Part shown: positions 21,538 to 32,248 of the stretch, one piece after another | How positions within the stretch are numbered: position 1 is the stretch's first letter | Layout of the letters: each line of letters starts with the position of its first letter | Assembly: GCA_000750105.3 (NCBI GenBank) | Contig: JPHH03000115.1 | Location: 1-32,583 of the forward strand | Length of the DNA: 32,583 nt | Source of the DNA: Tolypocladium sp. Sup5 PDA-1 | Taxonomy: Eukaryota > Ascomycota > Sordariomycetes > Hypocreales > Ophiocordycipitaceae | Direction: 5' to 3' | Made by a program: the position numbers and the translations under genes | The notes under the pieces: model-generated | Seen by the model: only the letters and a program-made list of their open reading frames with translations | Database searches by the model: none | What the model was told of the DNA's origin: nothing

Positions 21538-23298
21538 TCAATCCGCGGACTGCTCTCGCTTTCCACGCCAGCCGGCACCCCGCCACTGGAGCAGCATGGT
21601 CGGGATCACCGACACGCCGACGATCATTGCCAGAGGGACCGCGACGCTCCGCTCGAAGCCGAGCATCTGGATCATCTGGGGGAACCTGGAGGCGTGTAAG
21701 CAAGGCCGATACAATACAATACACAGGCACAAGTGTCCGGAGAAGCGGTCAACTTACCAGAACGGCCCCAGGAACCCCAGATCTGGCGCACAAAGGTGAT
21801 GAAGGTGCCGATCGACGCCGCATCCTGGGGGAAGCAGTCGACGGCATACGTGATCATGACCGTCGTCACAACCTGGTTGCCCGCGGCACCGATGGCCATG
21901 CCCACATCCGGCGTCGCATTCCACTTGTCCGACGCCGCCCCGAGCTGCACCAGGAAGACGACGACGCCGCAGATGGTCAGCAGGTATCCCACGTAGCTCA
22001 CCCAAAGGCGGTACTCTGGCTTCGGTGCCATGACCTTGCGCCGCGCCGCCATCGTCATCCACTTGTCCGACGCGAACCCGCCGACCTGCTCCCCGATGAC
22101 GGTGCCGATGATAAAGGCAACATACTGCAGCCCGACCTGCTGCGCGTCGAAGCCAAACTTTTCGGGGAAGATTTGCGGAATCTCGAGCGTGGTCATGATG
22201 CAGCCCCAGAGGAAGATCATTGCGTGGGCCGCGGCCGCCATGACGACGTTGGGGCGCGTGACGAACGTCAGGGGGTGCACAAAGTCGTACCAGGTGAGGA
22301 GCTTCGGGTCGATGCGCCGGAGGCCGAGGAACTTGCGCACCGCGTTCGGCTGTGGCGCCTTGCGGTCGGCATCATGGACATATCTCGTCTCGGAGGCGAG
22401 GAGAGAGTACAATAGGAGCTGCACACCGTTGGCCTGTCAAGGCATTAGCTCATGTCCCTCAGGAGTCGTCACTCATCAATCGTTCTTCACTCACGATAGC
22501 AAGAGCCCAGTAAATCCACCGGAACCCAACCCTCACGACCACAAACCCAAACACAAGCGGCGCAACCGGCACCCCCAGCGTCGTCATCATGGCCCACGTG
22601 CCCATGGCCTGCCCGCGCTCCTTTTTAAAGAACATCTCGCCCACGACGCCACCCCCGAGTGCCACTGGCGGGCTGATGAAGAATGCAGTGAAAGCGCGGA
22701 AGAAGGCCATAGTGGAGTAGTTTCCGGACACGGCGCATGCGACATTGCCGACGCTGCTAAAAAAAAAGCGAGGTGAGGAAGATGGGCCGCCGGCCGTAGA
22801 CGCCCGACAGGGGCTGCCAGATGAGCGGCGCGACGCCCAGGATGGCGATGAAGAGCGAGACGAGGTAGCTCGTGTCTTGGACCGAGACGTGCAGGTCCGC
22901 GGCGACTTCGACAAAGGCGCACTGGATGGATGCGGCGGTGAACATGGCGATCATGGCGTTGAAGGAGACGAAGGCGAGGTTCATCCTTTTCTACGGGAAG
23001 CGTCAGTGTTTCCTATGTCTATTCGCGCGCCCTAGTTGTCAAGTGATAGGTGGCCTAGGGAAGCACACACCTTGGACTGTGGCCAGTTGAGCGGATCGTC
23101 ATCGGTCGGGTGCGGAACCGGATCCAGATCCACGGTTCCATGCCGCTGGAGGAGGTACGCGCGATGGCCCTTGTCGAAGCCATCTCCCTCGTTCTGGGGA
23201 TACACACCAAGTCAGTCCATGAAGCCACGGCGTCGACAGGGCGACACGGAACTGTCACTCACAGCATGCTCGGCGTTATGTGTCTCGGCCTTGGACAT
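21538..23298 (-). pseudogene. DHA1-type MFS transporter, five exons, two homopolymer frameshifts
   Basis: Exons 23298-23263, 23193-23071, 22990-22495, 22433-21758 and 21685-21538, with introns GTGAGT...CAG, GTGTGT...TAG, GTGAGT...CAG and GTAAGT...CAG. The start MSKAETHNAEHA and then PVPHPTDDDPLNWPQSKKR is the classic pre-TM1 motif of fungal DHA1 permeases (drug/polyamine/siderophore-type exporters). Later motifs are PLSGVYGRRPIFL (loop 2-3, motif A), FFKKERGQAMG, GFRWIYW, LWGCIMTTLEIPQIF, GGFASDKW and AIGAAGNQVVTTVMITYAVDC. Two lesions are visible: nine Ts (eight needed) at about 22758-22766, which puts a TAG in frame, and one missing G at about 21774 (TGGGGTTCC where TGGGGGTTCC keeps frame). 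They offset each other in length, but the frame between them is lost. Both lie in homopolymers, so sequencing error is a real alternative, and if so the gene is intact at 492 aa. Confidence 0.78.
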
Positions 23299-24424
23299 TG
23301 TGGGCGACAGCGTGTGCATTTCAATTCAGATTTGCTGCGTGTGCATGCTTGTCGTGCGTCCTTTTCCAGTGACAATAATGTGGATGAACAGGAAGTGAGG
23401 AGAACAGTCTCTTATATGGTCGATTGCAGTCAAAGTTAAATCTAAACCAGCTCTTCACCACCGCAGAGGGCACGAGCCGATATTATCGCCAGACGTTGAT
23501 AGATCTTCCCCATGGGGGTTGTGTTGACCTGGCCAGCCACATCTCCATAAGTCAACTCGATACAGTGGCTGCGGCATTTGACACCGCACTCAGGGATGAC
23601 AAAAACTCCAGTAGTGCTCAATAATGTGTTATAAAGACATTTGTGCCATTCGCCCGCCGCGCCCGTAAGTGGCCACAAGGGCTGATGTGGGATGCAAGTG
23701 GATATGCATGCATCGAAACTCGTCTGGGATGAAACGAAGCCCCCCTTGGACTCCAATCGGAGCCTGTTCTGCCGCACCTCGACTCCGGGGAGTTGCGCGT
23801 CACCATACATTAGCGTACGTATGTTGTTTGGCCCTGTCGATCTAGATTATGCAGCCTCATGCCTTGACAGGTTCGCTTGATGTAAGCCATATAGATCACC
23901 AGAATTCCAAGTCGTGCCTTATCGCAGAGCGGGTGAGACGTTACACTACAACGCAATGACTAGGACCTATTGTAGACACTATGGCTGCATGATAAAACAA
24001 TAAGCGAAGCAAAATAAGTCACACTTATGTTTTACAATAATAAGTTAAACCAATAAGTCATAACCAGCAGGAAATAGCTATCCGACTTCCGACACTCCAT
24101 ATATGTGGAGCTTTCCTCCTAGGGAAATAGAAAAGGATAAGCAAGCAATTCAAGCACTTCACATTCAATCTTATTATCATTGCTCCCTGTGCCTTCTATT
24201 ATTACTGTACTGTGTAGAGTTCCTTTTATTCCTTAAATTCCCTCTTCCACTGGCTTTATCTCTCTTTCTTGTTTATTATATTCACGAGCTCCCGAGAAGA
24301 CAGCGGACTACAGTGTTTGTTCACTAGCGTGCTGATATCGCGGTGCTGCTTTCCATCTATCTGGATTTCCCGCAAACCTCGATAACACTCGTCTTCCGTG
24401 TGGCGGTTCGCATTCGTCGTCACC
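23299..24424. other. Intergenic between divergent MFS and ferric reductase genes
   Basis: No ORF with recognisable family features. 23980-24060 is AT-rich with repeated AATAAGT words. A CT/TA-rich tract at 24160-24290 lies upstream of the ferric reductase start. One HGATAR-like word (CGATAA, about 24380), the site type bound by SreA-like GATA repressors of iron genes, is present, but a single copy is weak evidence. Confidence 0.4.
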
Positions 24425-26319
24425 ATGGGAGGGGGGTCTGATAACGATGCGGCCGCTCTGGCGAAGCTGGCGACGCGGACTCGGCTGAACGAGGAGTCAA
24501 CGATGGCATTTATTGCTTCGATGCTTGCGGTTGCTGGCTTATTTTCTGTGTTCCACCTGGTGCGGCAACACGGACAGCGGTCGCATAATGGCCTAGGGCA
24601 GGCCAGGAAGCCATCTGCTTTGGTGTCTCTATCACGGTAAGAAAAGCTCTGTCTCTGTTCATTCCTATCCTTGACGGAACTAACTGAGAGCCACAGAAAA
24701 GCCAGGAAGCTGTCGATTCGCAGCGTACTATGGCTGCCCTCAGTTGGACACGCTGGCGTAGTCTGCTTCTATATCGCGATCAATGTTATCGTCGCCTTAA
24801 CGAACGTCAATAACAGCAAGATGCCCATACTTACAAACATAGCGTCGAGGGCGGCATGGTAAGTAGGAAGAGCGTTGTTGATTTAAAGCAAGGATGAGGA
24901 CTAATTGGACATAGGCTCGCCATGGCCAACATGCTTATCGTTATAGTTTTGGCGCTCAAGAACACACCGCTTGGACTTTTGACGGCCTGGTCGTATGAAC
25001 GTCTTAACATCCTCCACCAAATCGCCGGATATATAACCATTTTGCTCGTTATTATTCACGCCAGCTGCTACTCTACTTACTTTATACAGGCCGGTCAAAC
25101 CTCCACACTCCTCAAGGTTAGAGAGATATACGGTATAGTGGCTGGCCTGTCCTTCCTTGTCCTCGGATTTGCCGGCGCATTTCTACGACGTCGGTGGTAT
25201 GAGCTCTTCTACTACATACACGTTTCGTTCTGGATGCTGGCCATCGTCATGGTCGGCCTACATCACCCGGACTTAAGTGGCAAAGTAATCGTGGCTACGC
25301 TGGTTACTGCTGCTATCTGGGTCCTCGACCGTACTATCCGGTTAACACGGTTGGCACTCTACAGCTTCAACAACTCGGTCACACTCACGCCACTGCCAAA
25401 CGGAGCTACACGAGTAACGCTAAGTAAGCCCCCTATCGGTGCGGTGTCGGGGAAGCATTGCTTCTTATGGATCCCTAAGATCCGAACCTTCGAAACCCAT
25501 CCGTTCACGATTGCTGCCCTGGACCCCGCCGAGCTTATTATAACGTCTCACGGCGGCTTCACGCACGACCTGCACATGTATGCCGCGTCACACCCAGGTG
25601 TATCCCTAAAAGCTTCAGTAGAGGGCGCTTACGGGACGATTCCTGACCCCGCGGCTTATGATAGTGTCGTGCTTGTGGCCGGAGGAAGCGGTGCTAGCTT
25701 TACGTTTGGAATGGCCCTGAACTTGCTTCAGAAGCTGCGAATGGATGAGAACAAGACTATCATGCTCATATGGATAGTCAAGCGCCAAGGTAAGCTGCTG
25801 ACATACTTAGTGACGAAGGACATATGGAGCTGACGACGAGCAGCGTACCTGGAGTGGTATTCGGACCATCTCATCACTTTGAGAGACGATGACCGTGTGG
25901 AAACGAAGCTCTTCGTTACTAGACCACAACGATCGCAACCTGCCAACCCCGTCATCGAGTCACAGCCCAAACAGTTACCGAAAATCTACAGAAGTGACAG
26001 TTTGGAGATGATTCTCATGCCGAGTATGCAGTCAAAGAGCTCGATGAACTCTATCACCTCGGAAAAGTCGCTACCGTTGGAGACGCGGACTTCCGCGGAG
26101 TCAGCAGCCACTTTCCACAACATTCCGATCCAGTATGAGCGACCAGACGTCAGTGTTCTCATCCGTGGCATCATCAATAAAACGCCAGCACACAAGCGAG
26201 CCCTCGTCTTGGGCTGCGGTCCGGATGCGTTGATGACGGAGGTGAGAAATACCACGGCGGCGTGTATAAGAAGCGACGGACCGAGCATAGAGCTTCACTG
26301 TGAGCAATTTGGATGGTGA
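24425..26319 (+). CDS. Ferric reductase (FRE family, FAD/NADPH metalloreductase), 574 aa, four exons
   Basis: Exons 24425-24636, 24697-24858, 24915-25789 and 25844-26319 join in frame (1725 nt). Donors are GTAAGA, GTAAGT and GTAAGC. The ATG sits in a good fungal context (CACCATGG). It should move electrons from NADPH through FAD and two haems across the plasma membrane to reduce extracellular Fe(III) or Cu(II) before uptake. Visible: an N-terminal TM (about 27-46), then the ferric-reductase core with bis-haem histidines spaced H159-x13-H173 and H227-x13-H241; FAD motif HPFT (320-323); EGAYG (361-365); NADPH motif VAGGSGASF (379-387); and C-terminal LGCGPDALM ending in EQFGW, typical of the family. 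No signal peptide was seen; at 574 aa it is toward the short side for fungal FREs. It has the same orientation as a hAT remnant downstream. FRE genes are recurrent Starship cargo, but no edge is visible here. Confidence 0.93.
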
Positions 26320-26419
26320 TGATAGTCGAGGGAAGACAGGAGTGCGGTCGAGGGTCAAGTGGGCGAGGCGCGAGTGCAACGGGCCCCATGGGCCCGTGTG
26401 GGGTCTCGGCTTCCACTCT

Positions 26420-26600
26420 CTATTGGATTTGGAAGCTCTCCTTGATGATGTAGTCGAAGGAGTTGGCGACTTTACAGACCTTGATATGTCCATTCGAAAC
26501 GCCTTCTTGAAGGGCAAAGCAAAACACGTTACATATATGAAGAAGCTTGACCATAAAATGATGCTATTCGCAGCTCACATACTGGATCCGCGTGATAAAA
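26420..26600 (+). pseudogene. Possible hAT transposase internal fragment
   Basis: An open stretch reading LEALLDDVVEGVGDFTDLDM and then a KHVTYMKKLDHKMMLFAAHI segment followed by LDPRDK. The last part resembles the pre-dimerisation region of hAT transposases (a helix followed by a viLDPR-type motif). It is short, has no start or intron structure, and abuts the 3' end of the opposite-strand nuclease-like gene. Assignment is tentative. Confidence 0.35.
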
Positions 26601-26601
26601 C

Positions 26602-27636
26602 TCACCTCTGCGTAGAGGAGGACCCTTGCGTAATGGCCTTAAGCCTTTCAATCTGTGCGGCTATCCAGATGCCCAACTGGACGCGCGCTTCTTCCTCCGG
26701 GCGACCAATTGTCTTGGTCTCTATGCTCACCGCGATCGGCTTGGTGCGCAGGCCAAGCCTGTTGATGTGATTGACGGATGGCGTGATGACCTCGGCGTGC
26801 CTGGCCAGCCTCTCCTGAAGGGTTCCTGAGGGTCTCTGGCAGTGTTCCCCATTTTCTAGGTAGATGCCATAGTCGATCATGCGGGAGCTGAAGAAGCCAG
26901 CTGAGTGTCTCGGAAGCCATCGAGAGTCGATCTTATCGGACGTCCTATTCAAGACCTCGGTTAGCATTAGAGGGAAAGATGATCGCTCTTGTTGTACTTA
27001 CATGCAGCGATATCCCACAGAGCTGTCGTCGCCACCGAAGACAATGCGCAGGATCAAACCATGTACCGCGGTATTCCACTCCGCCTCGGGTTCACACTCC
27101 TCATCACACCTTCTCGACTCCCGAATCACCTCCTTGATGCAAGAAAGCTCACGGTGTAGATCGGCGAGGTCGCGATTATCGGTATCGTCGAAATGAGACG
27201 GATGTGGCCGACGCCCTCCGAGAGCCTCGCGGAAGCTCTTGTCACCTTCCCACAGCGGACTTGGAATCGTCTTGAGACCGGATGCCGAGTCATCTAGGTC
27301 CCACAACAGTTGTCGACCCTCATTTCCAAGCTCCTCTGCGTTGTCTGACACGGTGCGGAAAAAAATGCCACCGCCAACATCTTGCAATGCTGCCACGCGC
27401 TTTATAGGGCTCGTCGAGCGCCTCGAGGTTGCGGACGAGGAAATGGCTTCCGCGTCGAACACAGGAGGCGTATTGTCGTTGTCTGTGTGGGCAAGAGCGT
27501 CGGTATACGAAATACCATGGCGATTGGCGGCTCTCAAGGGTCGCGGAGTTCGGTTCATGTCGAGTTTTGTCGGAGATGGGGTTTGAGCAGTGAATGGATC
27601 CGTCTTGGAAGGAGATTGACTGCGAGTTCTGGGCAT
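26602..27636 (-). CDS. PD-(D/E)XK nuclease-like protein (PDDEXK_12 type), 325 aa, two exons
   Basis: Exons 27636-27002 and 26944-26602 join across a 57-bp intron (GTAAGT, GCTAAC branch, AATAG). The start chosen, MPRTRSQSPSKT at 27636, is typical of this fungal family; the frame is open to 27825 but with low-complexity sequence. The N-terminus (about 1-75) is disordered and Ser/Pro/Arg-rich. Residues about 230-310 carry the nuclease-like core: a strand with Asp236 (RMIDYGIYL), then PSVNHIN and KPIAVSIETK (Glu287-x-Lys289, the E-x-K pair), followed by ARVQLGIWIAAQ, where Gln and Trp are family-typical. This family is expanded in filamentous fungi and its biological role is not established. The active-site residues look complete. 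It ends 2 bp from a hAT-like fragment and could have been carried with it. Confidence 0.75.
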
Positions 27637-28057
27637 ATTGACTCGATTAGGACTGATGGGGTTTAAGGCGCAGCGTCGACGCTTTTGTAACGGCTGTGGC
27701 GAGCGATCGAGCCGCCTCCGGCGTGAGGTTGAGGGCGGTAGAAGCCAGTGGGGCGGAGGCTCGTTTGACGACGACTGTGATGATGGAATCTCTCGGGCCC
27801 AGGCTTGGACGACGTGGGTGTGCATTGTATCGAAGATTCATTCGCTGTTGCAGCTTTCCATGGTTGAGAGTTGACTTCGTGTTTTTTGTGTTGTAGCCGT
27901 GCCGCGATATGGCGCGACATGGTTGCTCGGGCGACACAAGAGCGGGGACCAACGACGGGATATTAGTAATTCCGAGACCACATTTTCGCCGGACCGATTT
28001 ACTACTACACTGCGTGTTTTCAAGGTGACGATATTTCCGCGCCGGCTGTTGGATTAT
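27637..28057. other. Intergenic, upstream of the nuclease-like gene
   Basis: No gene recognised. The minus-strand frame of the nuclease-like gene stays open upstream to 27825 as Arg/Pro-rich sequence. This is probably 5' leader and not coding. Confidence 0.4.
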
Positions 28058-28241
28058 GAACGTCACGTGCAATATATTGGATATATTGTCACACTGCCAA
28101 TATATTGGGTTCTTGGCAATACAATACAATATGGGGCCCCGTGATATTGCGTGATACAATATGCACCATCTGGCAATACAATAATATTGCGGAGGTCCCA
28201 TATTGCCAATATACGTATTGTTTATATTATTAGCAACACTG
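28058..28241 (-). mobile_element. Candidate hAT element terminus with subterminal repeats
   Basis: Read on the minus strand from 28241, the DNA begins CAGTGTTGCTAATAATATAA and is followed by at least ten ATATTG/CAATAT or CAATAC words in both orientations within 180 bp (for example CCAATATATTGG). A CAGnG-type start and short reiterated subterminal motifs are the hallmark of hAT transposon ends, where transposase binds. No opposite end was found, so it is a solo end or a deletion derivative. The DNA beyond 28241 looks unrelated. Confidence 0.5.
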
Positions 28242-28526
28242 ATCTTGTGTATTCGTGAGGAGCGAGACCGCCGACGACAACGGGCTACAATAATGCATAG
28301 GCCAAACATAGGAGCTAGCAGAGCCAGGTCAACTACAGTGAAAGAAACAACTAGTATAGTTAGGGTCCCACGTCTAAAATCAACAGCTGCAGCCTTGTTG
28401 GTTCATTCAACTGGCTTGCTGTCAACACGCCATATATACGCCACTACTAGCAACATCAGCTGGAGTGTGCATTACACTTTTGTTTGGTCTAGTTGGTGTT
28501 TGACACTTGCCACAAGTCATCTAACT

Positions 28527-29798
28527 GTTTTGGTTCCTGGTGTGTTCATCCCCTTATCAATTACACGGGGTTCGTGGGCATGGCTGACCGATTGCGCTGC
28601 GCAGGCGAGCCACCAAGATGGACTCCTCTATCTGGATCGAATACTCTGAGTGAGGACAGTGGCAGCTATTTTAGAGACAAGAATGCTGCAAGATTTCCTT
28701 CTTATCCCCTCGAACCCGGCGTGATGGTCGCGCTGGCCACGGATCCTACCCTACCCTAGCGAGTCGATGTCGTCGCATGCGGAAGCACGCTTGGAAATCT
28801 CCTCCGATATGTCCGCGGCTAGGATAAGAAGTTTCGCATTCCGGTATAAATCGTCTAGAATACGATATTCTTTATTCGGCGCGAGAACTCCCCGACGGAA
28901 CTTATGGAAGATGTCAGGGGCTATGGTCATACTTTTCCCGAGGCCTATACTACCTAGAGTCACGATGTGAGGGGATTAGCTTCTTATCAAAGACTGATAT
29001 AGTATGACTTTGGTGGCCTGCACTTTCTAGTAAGGTTCGAAGGCGACGGATTTGTTTCGCCGCCCGACTGGGTTCCTAGCCTTAAGCCCTCGATCTCCCC
29101 GGTCCCAATAGACGTTATCCTCGATATCGACAGCCTAGCAGAGTCCATGGGCAGTAGTAAAGTATCTCCCGCAGAGTCTTCGACTACTGCAAAGCTGGTG
29201 GTAAAACACGCAGGCCGGCTGGTTGGACAAAGCCGCATCTTCGACCTCAAAACCCGTTCTATTAAGAGGAAGGGCGAGGATTTCCTCGCCGACGAACTGC
29301 CGCGACTTTGGCTTGCCTAAATACCCAAATTTGCCTTGGCTTTTCATGATCGCGGTCGCTTTGAGGTGACCGAGAATACCGTTCGGGATGTTGAAGCCGA
29401 CTTTCTGAAATGGGAGCGAGACCATGAAACTGAACTCGCCCTGCTTGTAGCGCTGGTTTATCGAATCATTTCCCTGTGTCGATCACAGCCGGGAGGAAAA
29501 TTGGAACTTCGCCACGAGCTTTGGGATTCTCGAAGTCCGTGAATAGCTACCAGATGCAGGGGATGTTCTCTCCACCGAAGCGAGGGAAGCTTGGTGCGGG
29601 AATAAAGTTGACGAGCCAGACTGCAAGACGCCGGAGCTCGGCGGCCAGACGACGCATGCAACAGTTGTTGAGCTAGACGATATCTACGAGAACTTTGACG
29701 GCGAACTTGATGCTTACTATTAATGGGACGACGAAGAGAAGGACTTCACGACCTGCTCCGCCAGCTTTTGTGGTTATTGTGGCCATTGCAACTACTAA
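28527..29798 (+). pseudogene. Decayed conserved fungal gene (Cys-rich C-terminal family)
   Basis: Reading frame 2 continues collinearly from 28605 to about 29520 with seven in-frame TAG/TAA codons. One frameshift near 29520 follows, then two more stops, ending at TAA 29796-29798. A likely intron at 28540-28604 (GTGTGT, CTGAC, CAG) joins LVPG to EPPRWTP. Recognisable blocks: DSGSYFRDKNAARFPSYPLE, VDVVACGSTLGNLLRYVRG, NTIFFIRRENSP, VRGYGHTFPEAYTT, YDFGGLHFLVRFEGDG, then LKWERDHETELALL and a C-terminal CSASFCGYCGHCNY. This is a fungal family I recall, often labelled (doubtfully) geranylgeranyl pyrophosphate synthetase; its function is not known. Most stops are explained by CAG, CAA or TGG turning into TAG/TAA, so RIP is the likely cause. 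The N-terminus is too diverged to place. Confidence 0.7.
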
Positions 29799-31302
29799 AT
29801 GCTGAGATATTTACTAGTCTGGTGACTGGAGCAGGCAAATGTTGGAGCAACGAGGAACTTTGTTTTTATCATGAGCGCAATCAAAAACGGTTCAGTGTCT
29901 ATTGCAGTACATGTCTCTCCACCTCAGCCCCAGAGATCATCGAGACCATCATGGCCATCATTGGGCAAGTCAGGCCCAAACCTCTGAGCCGTCAGAGACG
30001 TACCGTATACTTGTATACGACACATTTTTCAGCGTGTTTGTTCACTTGTTGACCGGCATCGTCCCCCAATCCACATGCCATCTTGACAGCCAGAGGGCAA
30101 ATAGACTTGTCACTTTCCATTCCACATGGTGCATCACTTGCGTTCTCCGCCGGTGCCGCCGGCAAGCTCGCCGTTGATGGCCCTGTTCAGAGTCTGTCAC
30201 CACGACTGACTTTGTCAATTAGCTCGCCGCGTTCAAAATGTCTGAGCGTTGTTGCGAGAGCTCTAGGTGAAGTACAGTAGTCGAAATGTGTTAGCGTAAC
30301 GATCAGGTAGCTATGCTAGATCTCTCACTAAAGTTCTATACCGCTCCACATAGAGGCCAGTTTCTCAGCGTCATTTTGTTCCGTCCTTAAACTGAGCAGA
30401 ACAGGTGTTCCCTGCATTCGTGCTGGTCGATAACCCTGCGATAGCTCTTCCTTAATCTTGGCCTTCACCCTGCTAGTCAACAAGGACGCCGTTTTGCCCC
30501 CTGGCAACACATTGATCCTTCACCTACGCGCGCAAGCTACACGAGCGCCGCGACTTCGAATCGCAGATGCGCAAGGCCGCAGTGGCAATCCTGATGTGGT
30601 ACCCTGCGCGCGAGGGCGAGACGAACAAAAAGGTGCGGAACGCGACGACGGCAGACGTCAGTGTAGGGTTGGTTTGTGCCAAGGTTGCTGCCGAGTCAAA
30701 CAACGGTAGCGGAGGTGGCGATGGAAAATCCAATGCGTAAAAAGGGCATTAATGTTGCGACAGCTGTGCCGACGAGCCTTGTATCTTGGGATTTTGCGGC
30801 GATGCTGTCCCAGTGTTTTGTGTAAGTGGCGTTGATGAAACCTAAGTCGAGGAATACCCAGATAGTTGGCAGTTTCCTGCAAGACCTGAAGAATGGAAGG
30901 ATTATGCTATACGGCTGATTCTGATGAGGTTGACGATATTATGAAACTGGCAGAGTCGCACTCGTGTCGAGCTGACGTTGACTCTTTGCCGAGGCGGGGG
31001 AGATGATGTGGCGAGGTTGATAGACGTTAACTTGGTCCCTCTTCTCGTCGTTACAGCATTCGTCTGAGCGCCGGACATCCATACTCAATGTATCATCTAT
31101 ATGCAGAGAAGAAATGTATTGACTGCATCTTCACGTTTCAGCTGGTGAGCTGCGCCGACTTCAGCTACTTACCCCGCCGTCATCCTATCACACAAACCAA
31201 GCTGCGTTGTTTTCGGGTTCCCATATCATCATCAATTCATGATCGCCTTCAACTCCCTAGCCGGACTCGATAGATCTACTATGTGTTCTAGAAGAGCCGT
31301 CT
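29799..31302. other. Mostly gene-less stretch
   Basis: Moderate composition and no recognised complete gene on either strand apart from the small open segment at 30516-30740. No tRNA-like fold, satellite or RIP signature was seen. Confidence 0.4.
30516..30740 (+). other. Unassigned coding-like ORF fragment
   Basis: An open frame beginning after a stop and ending at TAA 30738-30740, reading SFTYARKLHERRDFESQM and then a segment with ILMWYPAREGETN, finishing with a Gly/Asn-rich tail. Composition is protein-like and more credible than the overlapping frames, so it may be the 3' exon of a lost gene. I do not recognise the family. It has no ATG of its own before residue 18. Confidence 0.25.
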
Positions 31303-32207
31303 ATGCCGACCGAAAGATGCCTATACGTGTGCGCAGAAGAATAGGACGGCGGCGTGTATCGCATGTACCCTTAGCGAAAAGGCCTGTCGCGACTGGTCCC
31401 CACGGGCCTGCGTCACATTCCCGAAGTCCCGACGCTAGCAGACTAGCCCTTCCTCGAGGGCCTCTACCCAACGCCGCGGGAAGAGCTATAGCCGTTTCTG
31501 CAAACGTAGCTATTCTTCGGACTCGTGGCCGAGTTCCTAGGCCTCAACGAAGTGGCGCCGGGCGTACGGCTCATCGATAACGCTAACGCGGCAAGGGAGC
31601 TTGCACTGCTTCACAAGGAGTGCATGCTTGAAGACGAAGGCACTAAGTATCTCACCGGCGCCGCCGTTCTCGAGAAATCGCAACTTATCCTCGAGAGGAT
31701 TAACCTAGCCCTAGACAAGATCTAGAGGCTAGTCTACCTCCGCGACTGCCTCTACTATTCCGAGATAATGCTATACCTGATCTAAACTAGCGTGGATTAC
31801 CGCATCCGCTACTCAATAGCGGCCCTCGGAGAGCTATTCTCTACGGGCTTATACGCGACTATAACGCTAGCCTAGCCCCGGATCGAGCTTCCCATTATCG
31901 GGCAGAGGTAGTACTGCGATTATATTAAAGTCGGGGGCGACCTAGAGGCGTAGATGCTATAGACCGGGTAATGCCCGAGCGAGATTGAGAAGATTTAGTC
32001 GCAGTTTTAAGGCGTATTTACGATATATTATATAAGCCGGTTAAAGATGCTAAAGCGGCATAGGGACTACCACGGTTATTCGCTATATACTTATAGGGCG
32101 TTCTAGATAGATATTAATATATATAAGCCGCTATATATTAGCGTCGACTATAAATGCGCTTACGTAGAGGTTAATATATCCTCGGTCTTATATATTTTGC
32201 ACTCTAC
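31303..32207 (+). pseudogene. RIP-degraded HET-domain protein gene, cut by an LTR
   Basis: One frame (starting around ATG 31303) runs about 900 bp with only TAG/TAA interruptions. Blocks such as VAEFLGLNEVAPGVRLIDNA, KYLTGAAVLEKSQLILERIN and FTIYYISRLKMLKRHRDYHG, then FxIDINIYKPL and YKCAYVEV, follow the N-terminal segment that precedes the HET domain in fungal heterokaryon-incompatibility-type proteins. Conserved Cys positions read as Tyr, as G-to-A RIP would give. Stops increase toward the right. The frame ends where an LTR begins at 32211, so the HET core itself is not in the window. HET proteins act in allorecognition cell death; this copy is dead. The family call is from pattern memory. 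Confidence 0.6.
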
Positions 32208-32210
32208 CAG

Positions 32211-32248
32211 TGTTATGACCTAGGCTAACGGGCTACGGGATGGGCCGG
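32211..32248 (+). repeat. 38-bp partial LTR start, RIP-marked duplicate
   Basis: TGTTATGACC, then sequence matching the first 38 bp of the adjacent LTR (from 32249) with only C-to-T/G-to-A differences (CCTAGG vs CCCAGG, CTAACG vs CTGACG, GCTACG vs GCCACG). It is either an older LTR edge interrupted by a second insertion at the same site or a tandem slip. Confidence 0.75.

Noticed and set aside
21426..22415. 329-codon plus-strand ORF, Arg/His/Asp-rich
   Set aside because: Antisense shadow of the GC-rich MFS coding exons, with no recognisable motif.
24100..24424. SreA/GATA operator for the ferric reductase
   Set aside because: Only one HGATAR-like word was seen; spaced pairs or the extended motif expected of a functional site are missing.
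28751..29425. Minus-strand ORFs reading MTLGSIGLGKS and similar
   Set aside because: The plus strand here carries a single collinear frame with family-specific blocks, so the minus-strand frames are incidental.
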